From assembly GCF_000429705.1 (NCBI RefSeq), contig NZ_KE386942.1, positions 327,241 through 391,240 of the forward strand: DNA of 64,000 bases, given 5' to 3'. The number at the start of each line of letters is the position of its first letter. Position 1 is the first letter of the stretch. Under the pieces are notes generated by a model. That model was not told the DNA's origin and made no database searches. It saw only the letters and a list, made by a program, of their open reading frames with translations. This stretch comes from Alteribacter aurantiacus DSM 18675. Lineage in GTDB: Bacteria; Bacillota; Bacilli; Bacillales; Salisediminibacteriaceae. Below are positions 26,403 to 33,828 of this stretch, piece after piece. Made by a program: the position numbers and the translations under genes.

Positions 26403-27370
26403 CTTTCATTTAACCAGTAACGGAGCTTCCTTTCGGTCACATCAAGACACTTCGCTGCTTCTTTTCGGTTCCCATTCGTTTCTTTCAATACGTCTTGAAT
26501 TCGTTTTTGAATCCGCCTTGTTTCATTATCTTTGAGGGCATGGAGGATGTCCGGAATCGTTGCGCCTTCAGCCTCCTCGTTGTCATTCTGTTGTTTTCGA
26601 TCATGCATCACAATATCATGTGCGTCGATGATGTTCTTATCAAGAGGAAGGGTAATCCCTGTCTTGATCATCACATGGTTCAACTCTCTAATATTCCCCG
26701 GCCAATGATGACGCTCTAAACGCTCAACCGCACCTTGGGTCAAGGATCTCTCTGGAAGTCCTTCTTTTCTGAACAGTGCACGCACAAGTTCCGGAATGTC
26801 TTCTGTTCGGTTTCGCAACGGTGGCATAAGAAGATGCCCTACATCAAGACGAAACATGAGGTCTTCTCGAAAAGCCCCTTCCATCACTCTCTTGTAAAGA
26901 GGACGGTGAGTGGCTGTGATGATGCGCGCTGTCATCAGTTGACTGGATTCCGCTCCAATACGGTAATATTCCTTCGTTTCAAGGACTCGTAACAGCTTTA
27001 CTTGAATGGTCTCAGAAGCCTCACCGATTTCGTCGAGAAAGAGTGTTCCGCCAGCAGCTTGTTCAAATACACCTTTCCGATCACGATGAGCGCCTGTAAA
27101 AGAGCCCTTTTCGTGACCGAACAATTCACTTTCCAGAAGGGAATCGGTCAGGGCCCCACAGTTGATAGCGACAAACGGCTTTTCACACCGTTCGCTTGCC
27201 TCATGAATGAAGCGAGCCATAAGCTCTTTTCCGGTTCCTGTCTCACCTTCAATAAGCACATGGTAATCGGTTTTTGCCCAGCGTAAAGCATGCTCCACTA
27301 GGCTACCCATCGCCTCGCTTTTTCCTATGTACAGCTCTGTTCGGTTACGCTCGACTACATTTCGCAACAA
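26399..27370 (-). CDS. Sensor-less sigma-54-dependent activator (PspF-like layout)
   Basis: A 323-residue bacterial enhancer-binding protein: AAA+ domain with Walker A EGETGTGKE (about 41), the sigma-54-contacting GSFTGA loop (about 90), Walker B TLFLDEIGEA (about 108) and arginine-finger region FREDLMFRLD (about 167). A Fis-type helix-turn-helix ends it (NRKEAAKCLDVTERKLRYWL). There is no N-terminal sensory domain, as in PspF. Two adjacent TTG codons (27370, 27367) are candidate starts after AAGGAGG. It probably activates the sigma-54 promoter at 22620. Confidence 0.88.
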   Translation of the reverse strand: MLRNVVERNRTELYIGKSEAMGSLVEHALRWAKTDYHVLIEGETGTGKELMARFIHEASERCEKPFVAINCGALTDSLLESELFGHEKGSFTGAHRDRKGVFEQAAGGTLFLDEIGEASETIQVKLLRVLETKEYYRIGAESSQLMTARIITATHRPLYKRVMEGAFREDLMFRLDVGHLLMPPLRNRTEDIPELVRALFRKEGLPERSLTQGAVERLERHHWPGNIRELNHVMIKTGITLPLDKNIIDAHDIVMHDRKQQNDNEEAEGATIPDILHALKDNETRRIQKRIQDVLKETNGNRKEAAKCLDVTERKLRYWLNER

Positions 27371-27384
27371 AACACCTCCTTATG

Positions 27385-27423
27385 AAGCCACTGAAAAAGT
27401 ACACCCCAATATTTTCACTGCCT
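27385..27423. repeat. Degenerate hairpin of the CACTGAAAAAGT family
   Basis: GAAGCCACTGAAAAAGTA faces TATTTTCACTGCC. The left arm fits the family; the right arm is the CAGTGAAAA variant, so pairing is imperfect. It lies just upstream of the sigma-54 activator. Confidence 0.4.
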
Positions 27424-27494
27424 ATATTTGATTCGTCTATCTACCTATTCGTCTTGTATGCTGTAAATCCTTCATAGAATGAAAGGGTTGATGC

Positions 27495-27532
27495 TAAAAA
27501 AAACACTGCCCCTTTTATAAAAAGGCAGTGTT
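27495..27532 (-). terminator. Terminator of the ATP-grasp gene
   Basis: AACACTGCC and GGCAGTGTT stem; the minus strand continues with eight T residues. Confidence 0.85.
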
Positions 27533-27537
27533 CTCAA

Positions 27538-28878
27538 CTATTTCTGTAAGGGAAATCCTTGATAATCGGAGGCGTGAATGAGGGGTTTCCAACAAAGGTT
27601 GTTAAACATTTTGCGATTATGACGCCTTACAGTTTGGTATTGAGCAACGAAGTTCACTTCCATGAAGTGAAGATTTTCATTTTTGTCCATCCCTATATCC
27701 AAACCAACGTCTGCAAAATGTTGGGTAGGGAACGCTCGATCTAAAGCATAGCCGAATTGTTCCGCAAAAGTGGACACCTTCTTCATCAGCTCTCGTTTCT
27801 TTTTAGGAGGGTACATGTTAAACAGCTTGTCGGCTGTCACAAACCTTCCGCCTCTTGAACGATTCGTAATCTTTTTCCCTTTTCCTGCGACTCGGGTCAT
27901 AATCCCTGTACATTTCCAATTCTTTTGGTCTTCTTTTTGGACAAACACACGCATGTCGAACGGACGTCCATCCTTTTTCATGAACTTGATCCATCTCTGA
28001 GCCATATATCTGCCTCTATCTGCCCTTACTCGTGATAGGTAGCTCATGAATTCACTTTTCGTGAAAAAGAACTTGGCACTTTGCCCAGGCGCTCGGTAAT
28101 CATACACTCTGTAGCCATCTTTCACTTTTTTCACAAAGAAAATCCCGTTTCCTTTTCGGCCATTTTTCGGTTTGATCACGGCTTCATTGTGCTGATCTAA
28201 GAAAGCCAACACGTCGGACTTACTTTTTATCATCTTGCTTTTGATAATCTGATTGGAGACACTTTTAATGTTGGATACTCTCCGCTCTACAGTACGCTTG
28301 TTATAAATATTCGAGTTAAACACAAGGCCGCCAAGGGTTTTATAGGTGGATAAGATCTTCCTTCTCTTTCTCCCTCCTACAGAGCAGCGGATAAACAAGA
28401 CTTCAGGAAGAGGAACAGTAGCTTGAATCCACTTCTTTTGTTGCGCTATATAAACTCTTCCCTTAACTAGTCCATTTTTGGGACGAAAGCTGTCTCGACT
28501 TAATGTGACGAAAGCGCCACCAAGTCTCTCGTGAATCCGAGCTCTCCCATGCTTTCGGGTAAACGTGTCATTTCTTACAAGCATCCCTGTTAGTGGTCCG
28601 AATTTCAGCACCCCTCCACTCATAACAAGACGATATTTCACCCCTTTAATAAGATAGAGTTCTCTTGCTAAATGAGATGAAACGCCAACAATATAAGGGT
28701 TAGAACTCGTTCCTTTCCCTATGGATTCAGTGTGTGATCCTTCTACTTTACTTTGCACTCGAAGTAAGCCATGTTGAACAGTAGTCGTCCCTACTCCTCT
28801 AGCATCTAACGACCCTGGAAGGATAACGAGTTTTTGTTTTGAATTGATGATCTTCATTTTTATCCAATATGAACGCAC
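27538..28878 (-). CDS. YheC/YheD-family ATP-grasp protein (paralogue A)
   Basis: About 446 residues. The N-terminal domain (about 1-200) opens with RSYWIKMKI, has FGPLTGMLV near residue 95 and PLPEVLFIR near 155. The ATP-grasp domain (about 200-440) has AVIKPKNGRKGNGIFFVKK, GRPFDMRVFVQKE, TRVAGKGKKITNRSRGG and FADVGLDIGMDKNENLHFMEVNF, the last holding the acidic metal ligands. The same block order occurs in the paralogues at 29.0, 33.8 and 37.8 kb. YheC/YheD are spore-coat-associated in B. subtilis; the ligated substrate is unknown. I chose GTG 28878 because AGAAAGG is eight bases upstream and all paralogues start at (L/H/RS)YWI. Confidence 0.85.
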   Translation of the reverse strand: MRSYWIKMKIINSKQKLVILPGSLDARGVGTTTVQHGLLRVQSKVEGSHTESIGKGTSSNPYIVGVSSHLARELYLIKGVKYRLVMSGGVLKFGPLTGMLVRNDTFTRKHGRARIHERLGGAFVTLSRDSFRPKNGLVKGRVYIAQQKKWIQATVPLPEVLFIRCSVGGRKRRKILSTYKTLGGLVFNSNIYNKRTVERRVSNIKSVSNQIIKSKMIKSKSDVLAFLDQHNEAVIKPKNGRKGNGIFFVKKVKDGYRVYDYRAPGQSAKFFFTKSEFMSYLSRVRADRGRYMAQRWIKFMKKDGRPFDMRVFVQKEDQKNWKCTGIMTRVAGKGKKITNRSRGGRFVTADKLFNMYPPKKKRELMKKVSTFAEQFGYALDRAFPTQHFADVGLDIGMDKNENLHFMEVNFVAQYQTVRRHNRKMFNNLCWKPLIHASDYQGFPLQK

Positions 28879-28925
28879 GATACTCACCTTTCTAAGCTAG
28901 TCAGACTAGCTCCTTTTCTTATTAC

Positions 28926-28934
28926 TAGCTTATG
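28926..28934 (-). promoter_or_regulatory. Sporulation-type -10 (CATAAGCTA) before paralogue A
   Basis: On the minus strand CATAAGCTA fits CATANNNTA (sigma-K -10), 48 bases before the start codon. No clear -35. Confidence 0.42.
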
Positions 28935-28981
28935 AGAGCGAAGGGAGGCTTGAACTAACCATATAACCATTTCTACTAGAA

Positions 28982-29009
28982 AAGGTGCCCCAACCTTGAG
29001 ACACCTTCT
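28982..29009 (-). terminator. Terminator of paralogue B
   Basis: AAGGTG...CACCTT stem with inner pairing, followed on the minus strand by TTTTCT. It is moderate. Confidence 0.6.
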
Positions 29010-29021
29010 TTGTTGCGCGAC

Positions 29022-30347
29022 TTACTTTACGACAAACCCTTGTTTTTTTGTTGCATGGATGAGTGGCTGCCGGTTGATCTTTTTGTAGATTTTATAGTCC
29101 ATTTTTCTAAATCCGTTAAATTGTGGGTGAAAGTTGATTTCAATAAAATGAATGCCTTTTTGCTTATCAATGGCAATATCAATACCCAAGTCTGCAAAGT
29201 GGTCTGAAGGGAATCGTTCATCCAACGCTTTACAAACATTCTTTGTTACGTCAATGACGTTACTTCTTAACTTTTTTCTCACTGCTGAGGAATAGGACGT
29301 CAACGCTTGTGAAAAGGTAACTGCTTTTCCGCCTTTTGATACATTGGTGAGCTTTTGACCTTTCCCTGCTACTCGGCACTCAATTCCAGCACACTTCCAT
29401 TCCTTATCATCTTTATGCATATGAACACGCAGATCAAACGGACGTTTCGTGTAGGTCATAAATGAGATCCACTTTTGTGCGATATATTCCTGTCGTCGAA
29501 AATCAAACGTATTTAAAAAGGTTTTTAGTTGAGCTTTGGATAGAGAGCTATTGATTCCTCGTGAGGTGGATCGGTAATTATAAATAAGATAGGAGCTCGC
29601 TGTCTTCTTTTTTATGAAAACAATGCCTTTACCTCGGGCACTTCCAGTCGGCTTGAGGACGATCTTCTTATGACTTTTCAGTGCTGAAAAAACATCCTGA
29701 GGTCCACGAATGAGCGTACTCTTAATCACGTGGTCTTTCACGTTACCAACCTCACTCATGACCTTCTCAATTTTCTTTTTGTCGTATCTTCTCGTGTTAA
29801 AAAACAAGATCTCTTTTTCTTTACAGTGCTTTAGGAGCGCTCTTCTTTTTGCTTTTCCTAGTGTATAGCGGTTAAAAATGACTTCTGGGAGAGGCAATGT
29901 GGTATAAATCCATCTTTTCTTTTGCGTATGATAATACTCACCTCTAACCGTGCCTTTTTCCCAATTAAAGCTGTTCGGTCTAGCGCTTATAAGAACCCCT
30001 CCCAGCTTTGAGATAATTTGTTTACGATCGTTCAACCGACTAGTTCGATTAATGATAATGGCAGTTACAGGACCGAACTTCAATGTGGTCCCTTCTTTTA
30101 TTATCTGATAGGGAAGATCTGGTATGAGGTGGGATTTGCGAATGAAGCTTGAGGAGACATCAATGAGGTAAGGGTTTGACTTTGTTCCTTTTCCTTTACT
30201 ACTAGTCTTTTTTACAACAGTACAACGATATGTGTTTCGGCCGTGTTGAACAGCATTTATTTTTTTTACCTGACTATAAAGGTCCTGAGGGACACTTATC
30301 GAAGACTCTCCGCTTCTCATTTCGTTTATTCTAATCCAATAATGCAT
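29022..30347 (-). CDS. YheC/YheD-family ATP-grasp protein (paralogue B)
   Basis: 441 residues with the same two-part layout as paralogue A: MHYWIRINEM start, FGPVTAIIINR, PLPEVIFNRY, then ATP-grasp blocks IVLKPTGSARGKGIVFIKK, KRPFDLRVHMHKDD, CRVAGKGQKLTNVSKGG and FADLGIDIAIDKQKGIHFIEINF. I chose ATG 30347 because AAAGGAG is six bases upstream; the open frame continues 11 codons further. It is a single gene with its own terminator and a sporulation-type -10 about 40 bases upstream. The substrate is unknown. Confidence 0.85.
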   Translation of the reverse strand: MHYWIRINEMRSGESSISVPQDLYSQVKKINAVQHGRNTYRCTVVKKTSSKGKGTKSNPYLIDVSSSFIRKSHLIPDLPYQIIKEGTTLKFGPVTAIIINRTSRLNDRKQIISKLGGVLISARPNSFNWEKGTVRGEYYHTQKKRWIYTTLPLPEVIFNRYTLGKAKRRALLKHCKEKEILFFNTRRYDKKKIEKVMSEVGNVKDHVIKSTLIRGPQDVFSALKSHKKIVLKPTGSARGKGIVFIKKKTASSYLIYNYRSTSRGINSSLSKAQLKTFLNTFDFRRQEYIAQKWISFMTYTKRPFDLRVHMHKDDKEWKCAGIECRVAGKGQKLTNVSKGGKAVTFSQALTSYSSAVRKKLRSNVIDVTKNVCKALDERFPSDHFADLGIDIAIDKQKGIHFIEINFHPQFNGFRKMDYKIYKKINRQPLIHATKKQGFVVK

Positions 30348-30692
30348 CCTTTTCTCCTTTCTGCGGCATTTCTTGTCCATTCACGATATTCTATGAGAAA
30401 AGCGATACATTGATATAATCAAATAACTATTTTTACTAACGAGAAGGGTGTTTGATCTAAGCCCATTGTCAATGCCTGTCATAACAAGCCCTTTCATAGT
30501 CTTAAAGAATGATTTGAATTTCGCATTCCAAATACACAATAAACATCCATTTTTAAACATTTAATGCTACATATTAACTCTAAAGGAAAAAGAGACCGTA
30601 GTCTTATACGCTCATTTCTTCGCCTCTCGAAGGATTATCTTGTCGAAATCACGAAAAGGATGTGAGACAAAGACTTTAGGAGGGATTCTTAT
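30348..30692. other. Divergent intergenic region, paralogue B / M14 peptidase
   Basis: 345 bp. Apart from the CATAGAATA motif at 30387-30395 I see no repeat, hairpin or gene. It is AT-rich and must hold the promoters of both divergent genes. Confidence 0.5.
30387..30395 (-). promoter_or_regulatory. Sporulation-type -10 (CATAGAATA) before paralogue B
   Basis: On the minus strand CATAGAATA fits CATANNNTA and nearly fits the sigma-E -10; an ATA lies 18 bases upstream, near the position of a sigma-E -35. It is 40 bases before the ATG. Confidence 0.45.
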
Positions 30693-31748
30693 ATGAATCG
30701 AAACATCATGAAAATGGCATGTGCAAGTATTCTTACACTCGTATTGCTTGTATCCACACTTCCCATTCAAGCAGGCGCTGTAGGAAACGGTCCTAACATT
30801 AATCCAAACCAAACGATTAATAAAGACCGTGTAAAAACGTATGAAGAGATGTCTGATTTCCTTTATCATGTAACTGATCGTTCAGATCGCCTTGAACTTG
30901 AAGTGATTGGTCAATCCGTTAAAGAAAGAGATTTGTTTCTAGTTAAGTTTGGGAACAATCCTGACAACCCGACCATTGTTTTTCTTACTCAGCAACACGG
31001 GAATGAAGAAATGATTACAGAGGGTGCTCTTCAAGTAATTAAAAACTTGAGCGGCAACAGCCGACATGTACGTGATCTTGAAGAAAGAGTAAATGTTCTT
31101 TTCGTTCCTCGCATTAACCCTGACGGCGCAGAAGGTGACGTCAACTTTGATATTAGTGACTACACGGCTGGTGGAGTGTCGACTCGTTTTAACGCTAATG
31201 AAGTGGATTTAAACCGCGATCACAACGATCTTACTCAGCCTGAAACAATTGCTCTACACGAAAACGTTTTGCAAAAATACGACATTGACTACTTAATTGA
31301 TTTCCACCACCAAGGAACATCACCAACCCTTGATGGGCGCTATGTATCTGGGTCTATGCTTTATCCGACAAACCCAGGTGTAAATGAAGATACCGTCATT
31401 GGTTCTAAGCAATTAGGAAGTGTAATTTATGACGCTGTAACGTCACACGGATGGGGTCACCTTGCCAAGTATCCAGGCGGAGATGCAAACACAATCGCCC
31501 GTAATGGTCTTGCTTATGAGTACGACTTTTCAACTCTGTTATTTGAAATGCGCGGGATGACTGACAATAGCCGTGAAGAAGCCGTTCTTGGGCAGAAAAG
31601 TAACGGTTACTTAATTCGTCAAGCTGTTGTTTCTATGGAAGCAGCCATGGAAGCGATTGCTGACGAGTCCATTCTAGAAGCGGACATCGACTTCTGGGAT
31701 GAGCTACCGTTCCAAGAGTACGGTGGGGAAGAAGAAGGTCAAGAATAA
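30693..31748 (+). CDS. Secreted M14-family zinc carboxypeptidase
   Basis: 351 residues. The signal peptide (about 1-30) has a hydrophobic core LTLVLLVSTLPI and cleavage likely after QAGA. The M14 catalytic set is visible: zinc ligands His102 and Glu105 in QQHGNEE, Asn-Arg in DLNRDHND near 175, the third zinc His in DFHHQG (about 205) and the general-base Glu285 in LLFEMRG. The enzyme removes C-terminal residues from peptides or amide-linked conjugates outside the cell. TTTAGGAGGG precedes the ATG. It stands amid ATP-grasp ligase genes, so it could act on their products; that is conjecture. Confidence 0.88.
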   Translation: MNRNIMKMACASILTLVLLVSTLPIQAGAVGNGPNINPNQTINKDRVKTYEEMSDFLYHVTDRSDRLELEVIGQSVKERDLFLVKFGNNPDNPTIVFLTQQHGNEEMITEGALQVIKNLSGNSRHVRDLEERVNVLFVPRINPDGAEGDVNFDISDYTAGGVSTRFNANEVDLNRDHNDLTQPETIALHENVLQKYDIDYLIDFHHQGTSPTLDGRYVSGSMLYPTNPGVNEDTVIGSKQLGSVIYDAVTSHGWGHLAKYPGGDANTIARNGLAYEYDFSTLLFEMRGMTDNSREEAVLGQKSNGYLIRQAVVSMEAAMEAIADESILEADIDFWDELPFQEYGGEEEGQE

Positions 31749-31751
31749 TCG

Positions 31752-31789
31752 AAAAGCCTTCTGCTCACGTGTTGAGCAGAAGGCTTTTT
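31752..31789. terminator. Bidirectional terminator
   Basis: A perfect 16-bp stem (AAAAGCCTTCTGCTCA / its complement) with loop of 5 and T-runs on both strands, between convergent M14 and HIT genes. Confidence 0.93.
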
Positions 31790-32199
31790 ATCGTTTCTTT
31801 AAGGCAGGATGCTGTTCGATCCAATTTTTCATAGGAGCTGATTGGCCCTTCTTTGAAAAAATCAGCAAAGTCCTCTCCCTCATATCTCGGTACGATGTGG
31901 ACATGGACGTGTGTTAACTCGTTAAACACTCCCCCACTTTGATAAACGGTAATACCATCTGGTGTCAAAGTAGAGTTCAACGCCTTAGAAAGGAGGATAG
32001 AAGCATTCATGATTGCCAGTTGGGTTTCGTCGGAAAACTCTGTGAGTTCACTTGCATGACGCTTTGGTAGGATCAAAGTGTGCCCTTCATTGTAGGGATC
32101 ATGGTCCAGTATGCAGCTTACATGTTCGTTTTCATAAATGAGATGGACAGGAGCTATCTTTTTGGCTAGTCTGCATCCAAGACAATCAGAATTCGTCAT
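31765..32199 (-). CDS. HIT-family nucleotide-binding hydrolase
   Basis: A 144-residue histidine-triad protein with THVHVHIVPRYEGED (catalytic triad, about residues 92-106), an N-terminal CLGCRL pair of cysteines and GHTLILPKRH. HIT proteins hydrolyse nucleoside phosphoramidates or dinucleotide polyphosphates. I chose ATG 32199 because it overlaps the upstream stop as ATGA, implying translational coupling. The open frame extends further into the upstream gene. Confidence 0.88.
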   Translation of the reverse strand: MTNSDCLGCRLAKKIAPVHLIYENEHVSCILDHDPYNEGHTLILPKRHASELTEFSDETQLAIMNASILLSKALNSTLTPDGITVYQSGGVFNELTHVHVHIVPRYEGEDFADFFKEGPISSYEKLDRTASCLKETIKSLLLNT

Positions 32200-32558
32200 G
32201 ACTTCTTCAACGTTCCCTGATGGAAGAACATTTGCCACCTACCGTCCGCAAACTTCCAGATCGAGCTCCTGATAGACTGATGTCCTCTCGTCTTGTCGAC
32301 ACACACGTATGTAGCTAACAGCGCGTCTTCTCCCAAGAAATGAAGCTCAAAATCAAACAGCCTCATCTCTCGAACGCCAACGCCTCCTTCCCCCATACAA
32401 TCCTTCTTATAAAACACAACGCCTGAGCTACCATGTTCAAAGAACTCATCGTGTAACAGTTCATCCAGCTTCCCTATGTCTACTCTCACTTCGGGCTTCA
32501 GTAGCGCCTCTTCCAACTCTTGAATCTTCGCCTTTAATTCCGTATCTTCTACTATCAT
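32196..32558 (-). CDS. DUF4440/NTF2-like protein
   Basis: A 120-residue SnoaL/NTF2-like protein (DUF4440 type). It has an N-terminal helix ELKAKIQELEEALL, then LDELLHDEFFEHGSSG, typical of the family, and a terminal strand WQMFFHQGT. ATG 32558 is preferred to the GTG at 32567 for spacing from ATAGG. It is coupled to the HIT gene by a 4-base overlap. The function is unknown; such domains form small enzymes or ligand pockets. Confidence 0.75.
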   Translation of the reverse strand: MIVEDTELKAKIQELEEALLKPEVRVDIGKLDELLHDEFFEHGSSGVVFYKKDCMGEGGVGVREMRLFDFELHFLGEDALLATYVCVDKTRGHQSIRSSIWKFADGRWQMFFHQGTLKKS

Positions 32559-32668
32559 GATTATCACCTATCCTATTATTCTACTCAGCCTAGTAAATCA
32601 TTCGCTTCCCTTATTACCAACCCCTGCTCAAATAAGAGAAAACTAAAGGGCAGACAACAAAAACCACC

Positions 32669-32692
32669 GTTCACGGGTCTGACCCCATGTAG
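32669..32692. repeat. GGGTCTGACCCC hairpin motif
   Basis: ACGGGTCTGACCCCATGT contains the self-complementary GGGTCTGACCC, a motif dispersed in intergenic regions of Bacillaceae. A related motif is in the terminator at 63305. Confidence 0.5.
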
Positions 32693-32753
32693 GACTTTTG
32701 TATAATTAGACATTCGTCGTGGTCGAAACGTACAAGCTTAAATGATTCACCTT

Positions 32754-32762
32754 CATACACTA
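32754..32762 (+). promoter_or_regulatory. Sporulation-type -10 (CATACACTA) before the 76-residue protein
   Basis: CATACACTA fits both the sigma-E (CATACANT) and sigma-K (CATANNNTA) -10, 27 bases before the ATG, with AAAGGGGGTGA between. The -35 is unclear. Confidence 0.5.
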
Positions 32763-32789
32763 AATTAGAATGATAAAGGGGGTGACTTT

Positions 32790-33020
32790 ATGGGAGTTAC
32801 ACCATTAGCAACCGTTACTGTAACGGCAACAGCTTTGGGAGGCGAGGTTCTCGAAACGGAAGTAGTTATATTAACCGAAACCCTTCCGGTTAGTGGAGGG
32901 CTTATCACTCTTTCTATCTTAGGGCAAACGGTTATCGTTCCACTTGCTGGCTTACTTGGCGTTGAGATCGACCTATTAGATACTACTTTGACTGTTGATA
33001 TCGACGTATCATTACTATAA
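32790..33020 (+). CDS. 76-residue Val/Thr/Leu-rich protein of unknown function
   Basis: It has alternating hydrophobic and Thr/Ser residues (TPLATVTVTATALGG, LITLSILGQTVIVPL, LDTTLTVDIDVSLL), so mostly beta-strand is expected. There is no Cys, Lys, Arg or aromatic residue, and it is acidic (about eight Asp/Glu). It has no typical signal peptide. A strong ribosome binding site AAAGGGGGTGA and a sporulation-type -10 support it as real. It converges on an ATP-grasp operon. A small spore-coat or crust structural protein, or a ligase substrate, are both possible; I recognise no family. Confidence 0.75.
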   Translation: MGVTPLATVTVTATALGGEVLETEVVILTETLPVSGGLITLSILGQTVIVPLAGLLGVEIDLLDTTLTVDIDVSLL

Positions 33021-33039
33021 ATAATAATGGATATAAAAT

Positions 33040-33070
33040 GGACCTCTTTTCAGTATGGAAAAGGGGCTTT
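33040..33070 (+). terminator. Possible terminator of the 76-residue protein gene
   Basis: CCTCTTTTC pairs with GAAAAGGGG (one wobble) around AGTATG, followed by a short T-rich stretch. Confidence 0.5.
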
Positions 33071-33081
33071 AACATTTACAT

Positions 33082-33828
33082 TTATCTTTGAATCCCATGT
33101 TTTTTTCTAAACGACAAAATCTTCTTAAGCGTAGAGGGATTGTCTAGTCGAGCAAACATAGCCGTCATCGGTTTATAGTTGGCTTCAATAATCCAGATCA
33201 TTCCGTTGGTATCAATACCTAAATCAACACCTATCTCTTTTTGTTTAGGATAATATCTCTGTAAATGAATGGCTATTTCCATCGTTACCTGATCCAAATC
33301 CTTATAGATTTTTACCCACATACTAGAAACATTGGGTGCTGAAGCCTTTAACACCTCTTCAACAGGTTTTATCGATGTGGCCGCATTTGATGTAAAGTAG
33401 TCTTTATGTGCTAATTTAGCACACTTTCCGGTTACAACCCACTCTTCAGACCGGGCTTTTCGTTGAACCATCACCCTTACATCCATCACCTGATCCCCCA
33501 CTTTAAGTAAAGGAATGAACTCTTGGATAATGTACCTTTTTCTTAGCATTTTCTTTTTTAGAAAATCCAACAAGTTCTCATTGCCAACAACGTTACTCTT
33601 TTGTCCTTGATGGTGTATTTCATATTGGCTTCCATCTAAAAGAGCAACTTTTATAATACCGCGTCCTAATCTCCCAAAATTCGGCTTGATGACAACCACA
33701 CCGTAGCGATTTAACATGCTAACGAGACGACGTTGTGTATACCGTACTGTTTTTGGCAACTTCACAGCAAGGGTCTGATTTCTTTTTAGTAAGTGATACT
33801 TTTTTAATTTTCCTTTCGAATAACTCAT
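33082..33828 (-). CDS. Short YheC/YheD-family ATP-grasp protein
   Basis: 248 residues, exactly the length of the short relative at 10.2 kb, and likewise lacking the N-terminal domain. Blocks are VVIKPNFGRLGRGIIKV (about 47-63), DQVMDVRVMVQRK (about 120), and IGVDLGIDTNGMIWIIEANYKP near 215-235. The usual RVAGKG loop is replaced by GKCAKLAHKDYFTSNAA, so this copy has diverged. Its ATG overlaps the stop of the upstream full-length paralogue as ATGA, so the two proteins are made together, perhaps as partners. The substrate is unknown. Confidence 0.82.
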   Translation of the reverse strand: MSYSKGKLKKYHLLKRNQTLAVKLPKTVRYTQRRLVSMLNRYGVVVIKPNFGRLGRGIIKVALLDGSQYEIHHQGQKSNVVGNENLLDFLKKKMLRKRYIIQEFIPLLKVGDQVMDVRVMVQRKARSEEWVVTGKCAKLAHKDYFTSNAATSIKPVEEVLKASAPNVSSMWVKIYKDLDQVTMEIAIHLQRYYPKQKEIGVDLGIDTNGMIWIIEANYKPMTAMFARLDNPSTLKKILSFRKKHGIQR

